Assembly: GCA_902606445.1 (NCBI GenBank)
Contig: CACLGJ010000001.1
Coordinates: 1 to 56,000 of the forward strand
DNA: 56,000 bases
Reading direction: 5' to 3'
Source of the DNA: an uncultured Pelagibacteraceae bacterium
GTDB lineage: Bacteria; Pseudomonadota; Alphaproteobacteria; Pelagibacterales; Pelagibacteraceae
Part shown: positions 20,040 to 33,090 of the stretch, in pieces
Layout: the number at the start of each line of letters is the position of its first letter
Numbering within the stretch: position 1 is the first letter of the stretch
Position numbers and translations under genes: made by a program
Notes under the pieces: model-generated
Database searches by the model: none
What the model saw: the letters and a program-made list of their open reading frames with translations, nothing else
What the model was told of the DNA's origin: nothing

Positions 20040-20908
20040 TTTTTTCTATTTAAAATATAGTCTAATGTTTCATTAATTTTTTTTGATCTCGAGCCGTATT
20101 TATTTAAATTCTTTTTAATATCTTCTATTATCTTATCACAATACTTAACCGAGTCATCATAGCCAATTAAATTTATGAGTGTGGCTTTGCCCCTTTTTTG
20201 ATCTTTTCCTGTTTTTTTTCCTGCTACCTTGGAATTACTTCTCAGATCAATTAAATCATCCGCTATTTGAAATAAAAGACCAATTTTAGATCCAATGTTT
20301 TCAAAAAATTTAATTTCTTGAATTGTTTTTTTCTTAATTATTGCAGGAGCAGCACAACAGAAACTAAATAACATTCCAGTTTTTTTTATTTCCATCTCTA
20401 GTATTTTTTTCATTGATATTTTCTTTCTCTCATAGCTTAAATCTAAATATTGCCCTCCAGCTATTCCTAAATGACCTGAGCATTCTGATAATTTTTTGAT
20501 TAAATTAATTTTAATCTTTTCACTTAATTTCAAATTAGGACTTGATAAAATTTCAAACGCTAATGTTAATAATGAATTTCCTGCTAAAACTGCTGTAGAC
20601 TCACCAAATTTAATATGAGTTGAAGGTTTACCTCTTCTTATATCATCATCATCCATACAAGGAAGGTCATCATGAATAAGTGAATAAGCATGAATGCACT
20701 CAACAGATGCCCCAATTATTATCAATGTTTTATAATCAATTGAAAATAACGAACCTAAATCAATTAAAATTTTGGACCTGATTTTTTTTCCACCTGGGAA
20801 TAAACCATACTTCATGGGAAAACTTAAATGAGAATATTTTTGTGAATTGATATATTTTTTTATAAATATGTTAGTATCTTTCGCAATTTGTTTAAGCTGT
20901 CTTTTCAT
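20036..20908 (-). CDS. ispA: Farnesyl/geranylgeranyl diphosphate synthase
   Basis: Short-chain prenyltransferase that extends DMAPP/IPP from the dxs pathway. The 290-aa protein has the first Asp-rich motif with the bacterial insertion, [15 protein letters not shown], and the second, [29 protein letters not shown] binds pyrophosphate. Position between xseB (17-base overlap) and dxs (4-base overlap) supports ispA. Exact product length (C15 or C20) cannot be told. It supplies the ispB-type enzyme encoded at 15.4 kb. Confidence 0.93.
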   Translation of the reverse strand: MKRQLKQIAKDTNIFIKKYINSQKYSHLSFPMKYGLFPGGKKIRSKILIDLGSLFSIDYKTLIIIGASVECIHAYSLIHDDLPCMDDDDIRRGKPSTHIKFGESTAVLAGNSLLTLAFEILSSPNLKLSEKIKINLIKKLSECSGHLGIAGGQYLDLSYERKKISMKKILEMEIKKTGMLFSFCCAAPAIIKKKTIQEIKFFENIGSKIGLLFQIADDLIDLRSNSKVAGKKTGKDQKRGKATLINLIGYDDSVKYCDKIIEDIKKNLNKYGSRSKKINETLDYILNRKK

Positions 20909-21140
20909 TTTTTTTAGTTATATCTTTAATCTTTTCATTGGTTTTTTCCCCAATAGATTTGAAATTTTTATGAAATTTCTTTTCAATGATATTATTGAGT
21001 TTTAAGAGTTCTTGATAGCGCTCAACTGAATTATTTAAATCATTTTCTTTTTCTAGTGACTCTATAATTTTATTTGCTTTTTCTGTAAGCTCCTCAACTG
21101 AGCACTGATCATAATCAAGTGGTAATATTTTATCTTTCAT
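20892..21140 (-). CDS. xseB: Exodeoxyribonuclease VII small subunit
   Basis: Small subunit of the single-strand nuclease Exo VII; xseA is not in this window. I start it at the ATG at 21140 (82 aa, MKDKILPLDY). An in-frame ATG at 21179 would overlap the divergent tsaC coding region and adds unconserved residues. The predicted helical core SVEELTEKANKIIESLEKE and SVERYQELLKLNNIIEKKF matches the XseB helical pair. It is followed by ispA with a 17-base overlap. The C-terminus is longer and more Lys-rich than in typical 75-80-aa members. Confidence 0.85.
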   Translation of the reverse strand: MKDKILPLDYDQCSVEELTEKANKIIESLEKENDLNNSVERYQELLKLNNIIEKKFHKNFKSIGEKTNEKIKDITKKNEKTA

Positions 21141-21160
21141 ATAATAATAATTATTAATAC

Positions 21161-22093
21161 ATGAAATCAATCCAATCAAATATCAAAAAAGCAATAAAAT
21201 ATTTAGATAATAATCATTGCATTGCAGTACCATCAGAAACTGTTTATGGACTGGCTGCTAACGCATACTCAAATATAGCTGTTAAGAAAATATTTAGTCT
21301 TAAAAAAAGACCTTTAAACAATCCACTTATTGTCCACTATTATAATATTAATAGACTTAAAGAAGACTGCGATATTAATGAAAATTTGTTAAAACTTTAC
21401 AAAAAATTCTCTCCAGGACCAATAACATATGTTTTGAAATTAAGAAAAAAATCAAAAATATCAAAATATGTCACTAATAATAAAAAAAGTATTGCTGTGC
21501 GTTTTCCTAAACATAAATTGTTTAGAAATTTATTAAAAAATTTAGATTATCCAGTAGCTGCACCGAGTGCAAATATTTCCACAAGATTAAGTTCCGTTAA
21601 ACCATCTGATGTAAAAGAAGAATTTGGTTCAAAAATTAAATATGTGTTAAATGGTGGAAAAAGTAAAATTGGAGTTGAGTCCACAATATTAAATCTTTTA
21701 GAAAAACCATCAATTTTAAGATATGGAGGCTTAGATGCAAATAAAATTCAAAAAGTATTAAAAAAAAAATTGTTAATTAATACAAATTCAAAAAGTAAGA
21801 TATCACCTGGTTTGTTTCCATTACATTATTCACCTGGAATACCATTGAGAACAAATGTTAAAAAATCAAAAAAAGATGAAGCCTTTTTATTAATAAAAAA
21901 AAGAAAATCAAACTTAAAAAACTATTATTATTTATCTAAAGTAAAAAATGTTGAAGAGGCCGCAAAGAACTTGTACTCAACTTTAAGAAAAATAAAAAAC
22001 GATGGTTTTGAGAAAATAGCAGTCGAAAAAATTCCAAACAGAGGCCTTGGTAAAACTATTAACGATAGATTAAAGAGAGCTTCAAAATATTAA
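21161..22093 (+). CDS. tsaC: Threonylcarbamoyl-AMP synthase (Sua5/TsaC)
   Basis: Makes threonylcarbamoyl-AMP for t6A at position 37 of ANN-reading tRNAs. At 310 aa this is the long Sua5 form. The YrdC-like domain (about 5-190) has AVPSETVYGLAANAYS, KKRPLNNPLIVHYYN and VAAPSANIS. The linker SPGLFPLHYSPGIPLR and the following Rossmann-like SUA5 domain complete it. It is divergent from xseB across only 20 bases, which have no room for a separate promoter and Shine-Dalgarno for each side. Its last base overlaps the ATPase gene ATG (TAATG). Confidence 0.94.
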   Translation: MKSIQSNIKKAIKYLDNNHCIAVPSETVYGLAANAYSNIAVKKIFSLKKRPLNNPLIVHYYNINRLKEDCDINENLLKLYKKFSPGPITYVLKLRKKSKISKYVTNNKKSIAVRFPKHKLFRNLLKNLDYPVAAPSANISTRLSSVKPSDVKEEFGSKIKYVLNGGKSKIGVESTILNLLEKPSILRYGGLDANKIQKVLKKKLLINTNSKSKISPGLFPLHYSPGIPLRTNVKKSKKDEAFLLIKKRKSNLKNYYYLSKVKNVEEAAKNLYSTLRKIKNDGFEKIAVEKIPNRGLGKTINDRLKRASKY

Positions 22094-22818
22094 TGACAAA
22101 TTCAATAGAAGTAATCAATCTTTCAAAAAAATATAAAGATAAAAAAGCAGTAGCTAATATAAATTTTAAAATTAACGAGAATGAAATGGTTGGTTTATTA
22201 GGGCCCAATGGATGTGGAAAAACTACAACTATTGGAATGATTTTAGGATTACTGAAACCAAGCAGTGGTAAAGTTTTAATAAATGGAATTAATATTGAAA
22301 AAAATAAAATTTCACTTCTTCATAAAATGAACTTCATTTCACCATATATTGAATTACCTAAAAAACTTAAGGTTAAGCAGAATTTAATTGTTTATGGAAA
22401 ACTATACAATGTTCAGTATTTAAATGACAGAATAGATCACCTTGCCAATAAACTTAGATTAAACGATCTTCTAGATAAAATTACTGGAGAGCTCTCCTCT
22501 GGACAAAAAAATAGAGTAAGTCTAGCTAAAGCTTTAATTAACAACCCAGCGGTACTTTTGCTTGACGAGCCTACTGCATCATTAGATCCTGAGACAGGTG
22601 ATTTTGTAAGGACCTTTTTAGAGGATTACAAAAAAGAAAAAAAGATATCAGTTTTGCTTGCCTCTCATAATATGGAAGAAGTAAAAAGATTATGCAGTTC
22701 TCTTCTAATGATGAAAGATGGTTTGATAGTAGATAGAGGAACTCCTAAAGATTTGATAAATAAATATGGAAGAAGAAATTTAGAGGAAGTTTTTTTAGAA
22801 ATAGCGAGAAAAAAATGA
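22093..22818 (+). CDS. ABC transporter ATP-binding protein (ABC-2 type)
   Basis: Energy subunit of an exporter of unknown substrate. The 241-aa protein has Walker A GPNGCGKTT at about 37-45, Q-loop region, signature LSSGQKNRVSLAKAL, Walker B VLLLDEPTASLDPE and switch His in LLASHNMEEV. The closest familiar types are YadG/NodI/CcmA-like drug, lipid or polysaccharide exporters. It starts on the last base of tsaC and overlaps the permease by four bases, so the pair surely forms one transporter. The substrate cannot be deduced. Confidence 0.92.
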   Translation: MTNSIEVINLSKKYKDKKAVANINFKINENEMVGLLGPNGCGKTTTIGMILGLLKPSSGKVLINGINIEKNKISLLHKMNFISPYIELPKKLKVKQNLIVYGKLYNVQYLNDRIDHLANKLRLNDLLDKITGELSSGQKNRVSLAKALINNPAVLLLDEPTASLDPETGDFVRTFLEDYKKEKKISVLLASHNMEEVKRLCSSLLMMKDGLIVDRGTPKDLINKYGRRNLEEVFLEIARKK

Positions 22819-23606
22819 ATTTGACAAGAATTTATGGTCTTTTTTTAAGACACTTTTATTTAATAACAAGATCATTTCCAAGAATATTAGATTTAATTTA
22901 TTGGCCGTCAATTCAGATCACTCTTTGGGGCTTTATCTCTAATTTTTTTGCAACACATAGCTCTTTCTATAATGGTGCAGTAGGAGTCATACTTTCTTGT
23001 GCAATTCTTTATGATTTTTTATTTAGAACAAGTATTGGCTTTAATATGTTATTTTTAGAAGAAATTTGGAGTAGAAACTTTACAAATCTATTTATTGCCC
23101 CAATGAAAATTAGTGAGATAATTGTGTCATTAGTTTTTACAGCTCTAATTAGAGCATTGATTGGTTTAATACCTGCAATATTGCTAACTTCTCCATTGTT
23201 TGGAATATCATTATTCAAACTTGGTCTTCCCTTAGCTTTTCTTTTCTTAAGCTTATATTTGTTTGGAATAACACTTGGTCTATTTGTATCAGCAGGATTA
23301 TTAAGATTTGGACCATCTTTTGAGAATATTGCGTGGTCTACAATGTTTCTCTTAGCACCTTTTGGCTGTATTTATTATCCAGTTGAAACGTTACCAGATA
23401 TCTTCCAAACAATCGCTTTCGCACTACCATTGGTTTATATTTTCGAAGAGACAAGAAATATTTTAGTTAATGGAATGGTAAATTATGAAAACATAATAAA
23501 TGCAATCTATCTTAATGGATTTTATTTAATTTTATCAGTATTTGTATTTTATTATTCTTTTGATAAAGCAAGAGATAAAGGAACTTTAATTAACATCGGG
23601 GAGTAA
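22815..23606 (+). CDS. ABC-2 type transporter permease
   Basis: Membrane subunit partnering the preceding ATPase. The 263-aa protein shows about six hydrophobic segments, a short cytoplasmic N-terminus (MNLTRIYGLFLRHFYLITRS), and the family segment WSTMFLLAPFGCIYYPVETLP followed by FALPLVYIFEETRNILVNG, the conserved region of YadH/NodJ-like permeases. It overlaps its ATPase by four bases and ends three bases before the opposite-strand tRNA-Arg. Substrate unknown. Confidence 0.9.
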   Translation: MNLTRIYGLFLRHFYLITRSFPRILDLIYWPSIQITLWGFISNFFATHSSFYNGAVGVILSCAILYDFLFRTSIGFNMLFLEEIWSRNFTNLFIAPMKISEIIVSLVFTALIRALIGLIPAILLTSPLFGISLFKLGLPLAFLFLSLYLFGITLGLFVSAGLLRFGPSFENIAWSTMFLLAPFGCIYYPVETLPDIFQTIAFALPLVYIFEETRNILVNGMVNYENIINAIYLNGFYLILSVFVFYYSFDKARDKGTLINIGE

Positions 23607-23608
23607 TA

Positions 23609-23685
23609 TGGTGCGCCTGCTAGGAGTCGAACCCAGAACCTCCTGATCCGAAGTCAGGCGCTCTATCCAGTTGAGCTACAAGCGC
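23609..23685 (-). tRNA. tRNA-Arg (anticodon UCG)
   Basis: The reverse strand folds as a standard 77-nt tRNA. The acceptor stem GCGCTTG/CAGGCGC has one G-U, then A and an encoded CCA. The anticodon stem CCTGA/TCAGG holds loop CTTCGGA with anticodon TCG, reading CGA-type Arg codons. The T-arm GGTTCGACTCC is normal. It lies antisense to its neighbours, 3 bases from the permease and 23 from the next gene, with no room for a long terminator. Confidence 0.97.
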
Positions 23686-23708
23686 ATATAGTATTAATAT
23701 TATATTTT

Positions 23709-24686
23709 ATGGAAAAAAACATTAATTTTATAGTCAAAGAACATGAGAAGAATTTAAGGATTGATGTTTTAATTAATAAAAGAGAGGAATTGATCAGTAG
23801 AACTAGAATAAAGAATTTGATTTTAAAAAAAAAGTTAAAGCTAAATAATAAAATTATTAAAAGTCCATCAAAAAAAGTCTCTATTGGGGACAAAATAAAC
23901 CTTGAGATTCCAGAGCCCGAAATAGCATCTCTTAAACCTTACAAATTTAAATTAGAAATAATATACGAGGACAATGATTTATTAGTTATTAACAAACCTA
24001 GTGGAATTATAATGCATCCTGGAGCTGGTAACTATGATAAAACAATTGTCAATGCATTAATGCATTATGACAAAGACTCTTTATCAAATATAGGTGACAA
24101 GTTAAGACCTGGTATTGTTCATAGAATAGACAAAAATACATCTGGTTTAGTTGTAATTGCAAAAAACAATGAAACTCACGAAAATTTATCTAAACAATTT
24201 AGTGATCACACAATTGTAAGGGAATATCAGCTTTTAGTATGGGGGAAACTTAGACCATCTTTTGGGAGAATTGAAACATTTATTACTCGTAGTTCAAAAA
24301 ATAGACAACTTATGGAGGTTAGTAATTTTAAAGGTAAAAAAGCTATAACTAATTATAAAACACTTGAGATTTTTGAAAATCAGAAAACTCCAACTTTAAG
24401 TTTGGTTGAATGTAAATTAGAAACTGGAAGAACGCATCAGATCAGAGTCCACATGAATTATAAAGGTAACAGTATAGTAGGTGATGATAAATATAAAAAA
24501 AAATATAAAAAAATAAAAGATGTTGATTCAGATATCCAGACTTCAATTTCTAAATTGAATAGACAATTTCTACATGCAAAAACTTTAGGCTTCGAACACC
24601 CACATACAAAAAAAGAGATGATTTTTTCGTCTTTTTTGCCACAAGATCTAAATAATATTTTAAAAATGCTTAGAAACACTAAATAA
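23709..24686 (+). CDS. rluD: RluA-family 23S rRNA pseudouridine synthase, RluD-like
   Basis: Isomerises uridine to pseudouridine in large-subunit rRNA; RluD acts on helix 69 near the decoding bridge. The 325-aa protein has an N-terminal S4 domain (about 10-70), then the RluA catalytic core with VINKPSGIIMHPGAG and HRIDKNTSGLVVIAKN, catalytic Asp141, and LETGRTHQIRVHM. Placement just before rpoH is common in alphaproteobacteria. RluC-like specificity is possible, but the HxGxG motif and gene context favour RluD. Confidence 0.92.
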   Translation: MEKNINFIVKEHEKNLRIDVLINKREELISRTRIKNLILKKKLKLNNKIIKSPSKKVSIGDKINLEIPEPEIASLKPYKFKLEIIYEDNDLLVINKPSGIIMHPGAGNYDKTIVNALMHYDKDSLSNIGDKLRPGIVHRIDKNTSGLVVIAKNNETHENLSKQFSDHTIVREYQLLVWGKLRPSFGRIETFITRSSKNRQLMEVSNFKGKKAITNYKTLEIFENQKTPTLSLVECKLETGRTHQIRVHMNYKGNSIVGDDKYKKKYKKIKDVDSDIQTSISKLNRQFLHAKTLGFEHPHTKKEMIFSSFLPQDLNNILKMLRNTK

Positions 24687-24730
24687 TAAATTATTGAAAA
24701 ATTAGAAAAATTAATTAAATAAGCTTTGTT

Positions 24731-27725
<2,995 letters not shown>

Positions 27726-27726
27726 A

Positions 27727-29061
27727 TTATTTTATTTTTCTTACAATTATATTTACACATTTAGAAACGAGAGCCTTGTTGTCACTTTCTCCCATTATTC
27801 TAATTTTTGATTCCGTTCCTGATTTTCGTACCAATATTCTTCCTTTGCCTTTAATCAGTTTTGTAGCTAATTTTATAGAACCTTTAACCTCTGGTTTATT
27901 AATTATATTTTTGTTTTTTACCTCAATACTTTTTAGTAATTGGGGTGTTTTTTTAAATTTTTGAAAAAATTCACTGGCTTTTTTACCTTTTCTCAGAGCA
28001 AATAAAGATTCTAATGCCACAAGTAAGCCATCTCCAGTAGTTGCAAATTTTCCTAAAATAATATGACCCGATTGCTCACCACCTAAATTGAATTTATTTT
28101 TTTGCATCTTTTCTTTTACATATCTATCACCAACATTAGCACGTATAAATTTAATACCTTCCTTTTTAAAAAATTTTTCTAAACCATAATTCGACATTAA
28201 TGTTCCAACAACTCCTCCTTTCAACATTTTTTTATTTTTCCATCTTGAGGCTAAAGCAGCAATTATTTGATCACCATCTATAATATTGCTTTTTTCATCA
28301 CACATAATAATTCTATCTGCATCTCCATCTAAAGAAATACCAATATGAGCTTTATTTTTTTTTACTTCAAATTTAATTTTTTCAGGAAATGTTGATCCAC
28401 AATTTTTGTTAATATTTAATCCATTAGGATTTACTCCAATGGCTATGACTTTAGCACCTAGAGATTTTAACAATTCTGGTCCAGCTTTGTAACCAGCGCC
28501 ATTTGCACAATCAATTACAATTTTTAACCCACGTAGATTAAATTCCTTGGAAAAATTATTTTTTAAAATTTTAATATAATCTTTTGTTCCACTTTCTAAT
28601 CTTTTTACTCTTCCTAACTTTTCTGCTTTAGACAGATTTTTTATAACTTTTTTATCAATAAGACTCTCAATTTTTTTTTCAATTTTATCTGATAGTTTCA
28701 TTCCATTAGGACCAAATAATTTTAAACCATTGTCATTATGTGGGTTATGTGAAGCAGTAATCATAATTCCCATGTTTGCTTTCATAGTTTTTGTAAGCAT
28801 TGCCAATCCATTAGTGGGAAGTGGTCCTAAAGTGAAAACATGCATACCTGCTGATGCTAATCCAGATACTAAAGCTGGTTCAAGCGTATAACCAGATAGC
28901 CTAGTATCTTTTGCAATTATTGCAATTTGTTTTCTTTTTTTCTGAGATTTAAAATATGTTCCACCAGCTAACCCAAATTTAAAAAACATATCACCATTAA
29001 TATTTTTACTATTTACGGGGCCCCTAATACCATCAGTTCCAAAATATTTTTTTGCCATCAA
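27727..29061 (-). CDS. glmM: Phosphoglucosamine mutase
   Basis: Converts glucosamine 6-phosphate to glucosamine 1-phosphate for peptidoglycan and LPS. The 444-aa protein opens MMAKKYFGTDGIRG; the second Met may be the true start. The phosphoserine loop is MITASHNPHNDNGLK with Ser103, the metal loop is SLDGDADRIIM, the sugar loop is GGEQSGHII, and RKSGTESKIRIMGE closes the active site. It overlaps folP by four bases. The order ftsH-folP-glmM is a familiar proteobacterial cluster. Confidence 0.96.
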   Translation of the reverse strand: MMAKKYFGTDGIRGPVNSKNINGDMFFKFGLAGGTYFKSQKKRKQIAIIAKDTRLSGYTLEPALVSGLASAGMHVFTLGPLPTNGLAMLTKTMKANMGIMITASHNPHNDNGLKLFGPNGMKLSDKIEKKIESLIDKKVIKNLSKAEKLGRVKRLESGTKDYIKILKNNFSKEFNLRGLKIVIDCANGAGYKAGPELLKSLGAKVIAIGVNPNGLNINKNCGSTFPEKIKFEVKKNKAHIGISLDGDADRIIMCDEKSNIIDGDQIIAALASRWKNKKMLKGGVVGTLMSNYGLEKFFKKEGIKFIRANVGDRYVKEKMQKNKFNLGGEQSGHIILGKFATTGDGLLVALESLFALRKGKKASEFFQKFKKTPQLLKSIEVKNKNIINKPEVKGSIKLATKLIKGKGRILVRKSGTESKIRIMGESDNKALVSKCVNIIVRKIK

Positions 29062-30113
29062 TTGTAGTTTGTAAAATTTTTAAAAACTCTTATACTTTGT
29101 AATACCTCATTTACATCGTGAATTCTGAAAACTTGAACACCTTGCATCATTAAATAAATTGAAGATGCTATTGTCCCACCAATTCGAAATTTACTATCAT
29201 TTTTTTTTGACAACTCTTTAATAAATTTTTTTCTAGAATTTCCTACAAGTATAGGAAAACCAAGGGAATGAAAAATAGAAATATTATGAAGCAGACTCAT
29301 ATTATGTTTCAAAGTTTTTCCAAAACCTATTCCAGGATCTAAAATTATATTATTATGTTTTATACCCTTTGACCTTAGTAATTTAATTTTCTCCTCGAAA
29401 AAATCATATATGTCTAATAATTCATTTTTATAAATTGGTTTTTTTTGCATATTTTCTGGGATCCCTTGTGAGTGATGAATCACAAAGGGTGTTTTATATT
29501 TCTTTAATACATTTATAGTTTCTTTATCAAAAGTTAATCCAGAGACATCATTAATTAATTTTACGCCAAGCGTTATCCCTTTTTTCATAATATTGGATTT
29601 TCTTGTATCTAGAGATATAGGCATTTTTTTACAGACTATTTTTAAAATTTTACCGATTCTTTGCCATTCTAAATTTTCTTTGACTGCTTTTGATCCTGGT
29701 CTTGTAGACTCACCTCCAATATCTATTAAATTTGCTCCAAAATTTAATAGGTGAGTTGCATGTTTAATAGCTTTTTTTTGTGTATTAAAATTTCCTCCGT
29801 CTGAAAAACTATCAGGAGTTAGATTTAATACACCTAATATATTTGGAATATTTTTAAAATTGAAATTAGAAAAATTTTTTTTTTTTGATTTAATTTTTTT
29901 TAAATCGATATTAATTTTATTTTTAAGATTTTTTGATAAATATTTAATCTGATGAATAGAAATTTTTTTTTTTGATTTTCTTGTTATTATTTCTATGTGA
30001 TCAAAAGATATTTCTTTTATTTGATGTAAAGGGATAGATTTATTTTTTTTTACTAAACTTTTAGACTCTTTTCCATAATAGAAATTACACACTTTTGTGT
30101 AATATCTTAACAT
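29058..30113 (-). CDS. folP: Dihydropteroate synthase with N-terminal extension
   Basis: Joins p-aminobenzoate to the pterin in folate synthesis and is the sulfonamide target. The catalytic domain starts near residue 88 with PNILGVLNLTPDSFSDGGNF. It has GGESTRPGS, DTRKSNIM, INDVSGLTFD, DPGIGFGKTLKHN and the C-terminal GTIASSIYLM...FRIHDV. The first 85 residues are a Lys/Ile-rich extension with no domain I recognise; many family members start close to the TPDSF motif. A shorter non-ATG start cannot be excluded, but no ATG lies near the domain boundary. It begins five bases after the ftsH stop. Confidence 0.94.
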   Translation of the reverse strand: MLRYYTKVCNFYYGKESKSLVKKNKSIPLHQIKEISFDHIEIITRKSKKKISIHQIKYLSKNLKNKINIDLKKIKSKKKNFSNFNFKNIPNILGVLNLTPDSFSDGGNFNTQKKAIKHATHLLNFGANLIDIGGESTRPGSKAVKENLEWQRIGKILKIVCKKMPISLDTRKSNIMKKGITLGVKLINDVSGLTFDKETINVLKKYKTPFVIHHSQGIPENMQKKPIYKNELLDIYDFFEEKIKLLRSKGIKHNNIILDPGIGFGKTLKHNMSLLHNISIFHSLGFPILVGNSRKKFIKELSKKNDSKFRIGGTIASSIYLMMQGVQVFRIHDVNEVLQSIRVFKNFTNYN

Positions 30114-30118
30114 TTAAA

Positions 30119-32020
30119 TTAATGGACTATTTTTGGTTTAAGGCCCATTACATCCATAGCCGAACCTTTGTCCTCATCAGCTTTTAAATCTTGTTTATCT
30201 GTAGGGTAAATATTCTTATTAATGATATTTTCAATTTCTTCACCAGTTAAAGTTTCATAAGTTATAAGGGCTTTAGCAATTTTATGTAAATCATCAACTT
30301 TGTCAGTTAAAATTTCTTTAGCTTTATTATAGCCTTCGTCAATGAGCTTTCTAATTTCTTTATCAATTTTTTTAGCAACTTCTTCAGAAACTGATTGTGT
30401 TTGTGTCACTGATCTGCCTAGAAAAACTTCTTCTTGATTTTCTCCATATTCAATCGGACCCATTTCTTCACTCATCCCATACTTTGTTACCATAGCTCTG
30501 GCTAGTTGAGTAGCTTGATTAATATCTGATCCAGTTCCTCCCCCTGCTCCTGTTGATATGTTGTCTTTTCCAAAAATTACTTCCTCTGCAACTCTTCCAC
30601 CAAAACACACTGCTAATCTAGCTTTTAAGTACTTAATGGAATGACCATGTTTATCTCTTTCCGGTAAATTCATAACCATACCTAGTGCTCTTCCTCTTGG
30701 AATTATTGTTGCTTTATGTATTGGGTCATAACTAGGCATGTTAAAAGATACTAGAGCATGACCGCCTTCATGGTATGCAGTTAATTTTTTCTCATCTTCA
30801 GTCATTACCATAGATCGTCTTTCTGCTCCCATCATGACTTTATCTTTAGCTTCCTCAAATTCATTTAAAGTAACAATTCTCTTATTTTTTCTTGCTGCTA
30901 ACAATGCTGCCTCATTAACAATATTCGCCAAATCTGCTCCTGAAAATCCTGGTGTACCTCTAGCAATGGTTCTTAAGTTTACGTCAGGTGCCATTTTTAT
31001 TTTTTTAACATGCACTTTTAAAATTTTTTCTCTGCCAATAATATCTGGATTAGAAACAACAACCTGTCTATCAAATCTTCCTGGTCTTAGTAAGGCTGGA
31101 TCAAGAACGTCTGGTCTATTTGTGGCTGCAATTATTATTACACCCTCGTTTGTTTCAAAACCGTCCATCTCAACAAGCAACTGATTTAATGTCTGCTCTC
31201 TTTCGTCATTACCACCTCCTAAGCCTGCACCTCTACTTCTTCCAACTGCATCTATTTCATCTATAAATATAATACATGGAGAATTTTTCTTTCCTTGCTC
31301 AAACATGTCTCTAACTCTAGAAGCACCAACTCCTACAAACATTTCAACAAAGTCAGATCCTGAAATTGTGAAAAAAGGCACACCTGCTTCACCAGCTATA
31401 GCTCTTGCTAATAATGTTTTTCCAGTACCGGGAGGACCTACAAGTAAGGCGCCTCTAGGAATCTTTCCACCAAGCCTACTAAATTTTTTTGGATCTTTTA
31501 AAAACTCTACAATCTCTTCAACTTCTTCTTTTGCTTCTTCCACGCCAGCAACATCATTAAATGTTACTTTACCTTTTAATTCATTCATCATCTTGGCTTT
31601 AGATCTACCAAATCCCATTGCTCCACCTTTTCCACCTTGCATTTGACGCATAAAAAAGATCCATACAGCAATTAATAATAACATTGGGAACCAAGATAAA
31701 AGAACACCAAATAATGAAGGCATTTTTTCTTCGATTGGAGCAGCAGATATACTTACACCTTTACTAGATAGTTTTTCTATAAGATTTGGATCATTTGGTG
31801 AATATGTTGAAAAACTATTTCCATTTGAATAAACGCCTTTAATGTTGTTTCCTTGGATCTCAACTTTTAAAACTTCTCCATTATCGACGGACGTCAAAAA
31901 TTCTGAGAATATAACTTGATTTCCACCTCTGATATTTGCCTGAGGGTTTTTGAACATGTTGTAAAGACCGATAGTCAAAATGACTATTACGGCCCACATA
32001 GCTAAATTTTTAAAATTCAT
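30119..32020 (-). CDS. ftsH: ATP-dependent zinc metalloprotease FtsH
   Basis: Membrane AAA+ protease that degrades RpoH, LpxC-type targets and damaged membrane proteins. The 633-aa protein has two transmembrane helices (about 5-22 and 104-124) around a periplasmic domain, Walker A GPPGTGKT at 195-202, Walker [20 protein letters not shown] region [18 protein letters not shown], and the zinc site HEGGH at 417-421. The HflK/HflC partners and RpoH substrate are encoded in the same window. It is 43 bases downstream of tilS and heads the folP-glmM-thiD-purA run. Confidence 0.97.
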   Translation of the reverse strand: MNFKNLAMWAVIVILTIGLYNMFKNPQANIRGGNQVIFSEFLTSVDNGEVLKVEIQGNNIKGVYSNGNSFSTYSPNDPNLIEKLSSKGVSISAAPIEEKMPSLFGVLLSWFPMLLLIAVWIFFMRQMQGGKGGAMGFGRSKAKMMNELKGKVTFNDVAGVEEAKEEVEEIVEFLKDPKKFSRLGGKIPRGALLVGPPGTGKTLLARAIAGEAGVPFFTISGSDFVEMFVGVGASRVRDMFEQGKKNSPCIIFIDEIDAVGRSRGAGLGGGNDEREQTLNQLLVEMDGFETNEGVIIIAATNRPDVLDPALLRPGRFDRQVVVSNPDIIGREKILKVHVKKIKMAPDVNLRTIARGTPGFSGADLANIVNEAALLAARKNKRIVTLNEFEEAKDKVMMGAERRSMVMTEDEKKLTAYHEGGHALVSFNMPSYDPIHKATIIPRGRALGMVMNLPERDKHGHSIKYLKARLAVCFGGRVAEEVIFGKDNISTGAGGGTGSDINQATQLARAMVTKYGMSEEMGPIEYGENQEEVFLGRSVTQTQSVSEEVAKKIDKEIRKLIDEGYNKAKEILTDKVDDLHKIAKALITYETLTGEEIENIINKNIYPTDKQDLKADEDKGSAMDVMGLKPKIVH

Positions 32021-32063
32021 AACAATAAGATAAGAATTATTCTCAATTAAACAAGTATGAATA

Positions 32064-33090
32064 TTAGTATTCTTTTGTAATAATTACAGTCTGATTGACC
32101 TTTTTTACAATACATCCTGCTAGTGTCTCTTTTTTAAGAGCATCTTTTTCAATTAATTGTAAAATAAAATCAATTTTTTTTCCTCTAGGATAAAAGTACT
32201 TCCCACCGATAATTTTAAGAGAATCAGAAAAAGACCTAAACACCACTTCATAAGGTTGTTTAAAGAAAGACTTATTTAAAATTAATTTTTTATTTTTTTT
32301 GTCTAAAAATGAATTTTCTATTTTATTTTGCTCAGTGTAAAACTTGATAGTTCTATTTGAAATCTTTAAATTTTTAATAGTTAAAAATAACTTATCTTTT
32401 TCAAGACCACTTGCTTTAAATTTATTTATTATTTTTCTAATTTTTATTCTTTTGAAGTCAATATTCTCATTAGAAGGATCCTTGATAAAAAAATTAAAAA
32501 TATGATTTGAAATAAATTCTAAATTTTTTTTTTCAAAATCTATCAAGGGTCTAATTAAATTAATTCCATCAATAGTTGTTTTTTTTTCTAAAGATGTAAG
32601 ACCTTTCAATCCACTTCCTCTAATCATTCTTATAAAAAAAATTTTCAAACAAATCATCTACATGATGCCCAACAATTAAATTTGAAATTTTCAAACTTTT
32701 ACATTTTGAAAATAATAAATCGTATCTTTTTTTTCTTGCTTGTGATTGAATATTATTTAATGGCTTTTTTCCTTTCCAGGTCAACACTTCAACTTTTATG
32801 TCAAAATCGCTTAAAATTTTTTTTACTTTTTTAGCTTCATCAGTGGATTCTTTTCTAAGTCTATGATCAACTAGAAAATATCTACAATTTAAATTATATT
32901 TTATTGAGAAGATTTTAGAAAAAAAAGCTAAAGCAAGACTATCTGGACCACCTGATATGCCCACTGCAAAGCTTTCTTTAATTTCAAAATTTTTTTCAAA
33001 TAATTTAAATAAATTCTTTACTTTTTTATTCGATAATTTTGATAATAGATTTTTATGAGTTTTGATTACATTCAAATTTTTGAGACTCAT
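32064..33090 (-). pseudogene. tilS: tRNA(Ile)-lysidine synthetase, split by a frameshift
   Basis: TilS converts C34 of tRNA-Ile(CAU) to lysidine and is normally essential. The first reading frame (ATG at 33090) has the PP-loop ISGGPDSLALAF, RYFLVDHRLRKES and VGHHVDDLFENFF, then stops after YKND. Dropping one base gives IRMIRGSGLKGLTSLEKK in the next frame, the normal TilS continuation, which runs to the stop at 32064. The break is at eight T's in the mRNA sense (A's on plus, 32634-32641); seven would restore one 342-codon gene. Sequencing error, slippage rescue or real loss are all open. The start overlaps cpoB by 38 bases. Confidence 0.88.

Noticed and set aside
21141..21179. Upstream start for xseB
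   Set aside because: It would overlap tsaC on the other strand and adds 13 unconserved residues.
30834..31646. Long plus-strand frames antisense to ftsH
   Set aside because: They mirror the conserved AAA domain and have no ribosome binding site or family resemblance.
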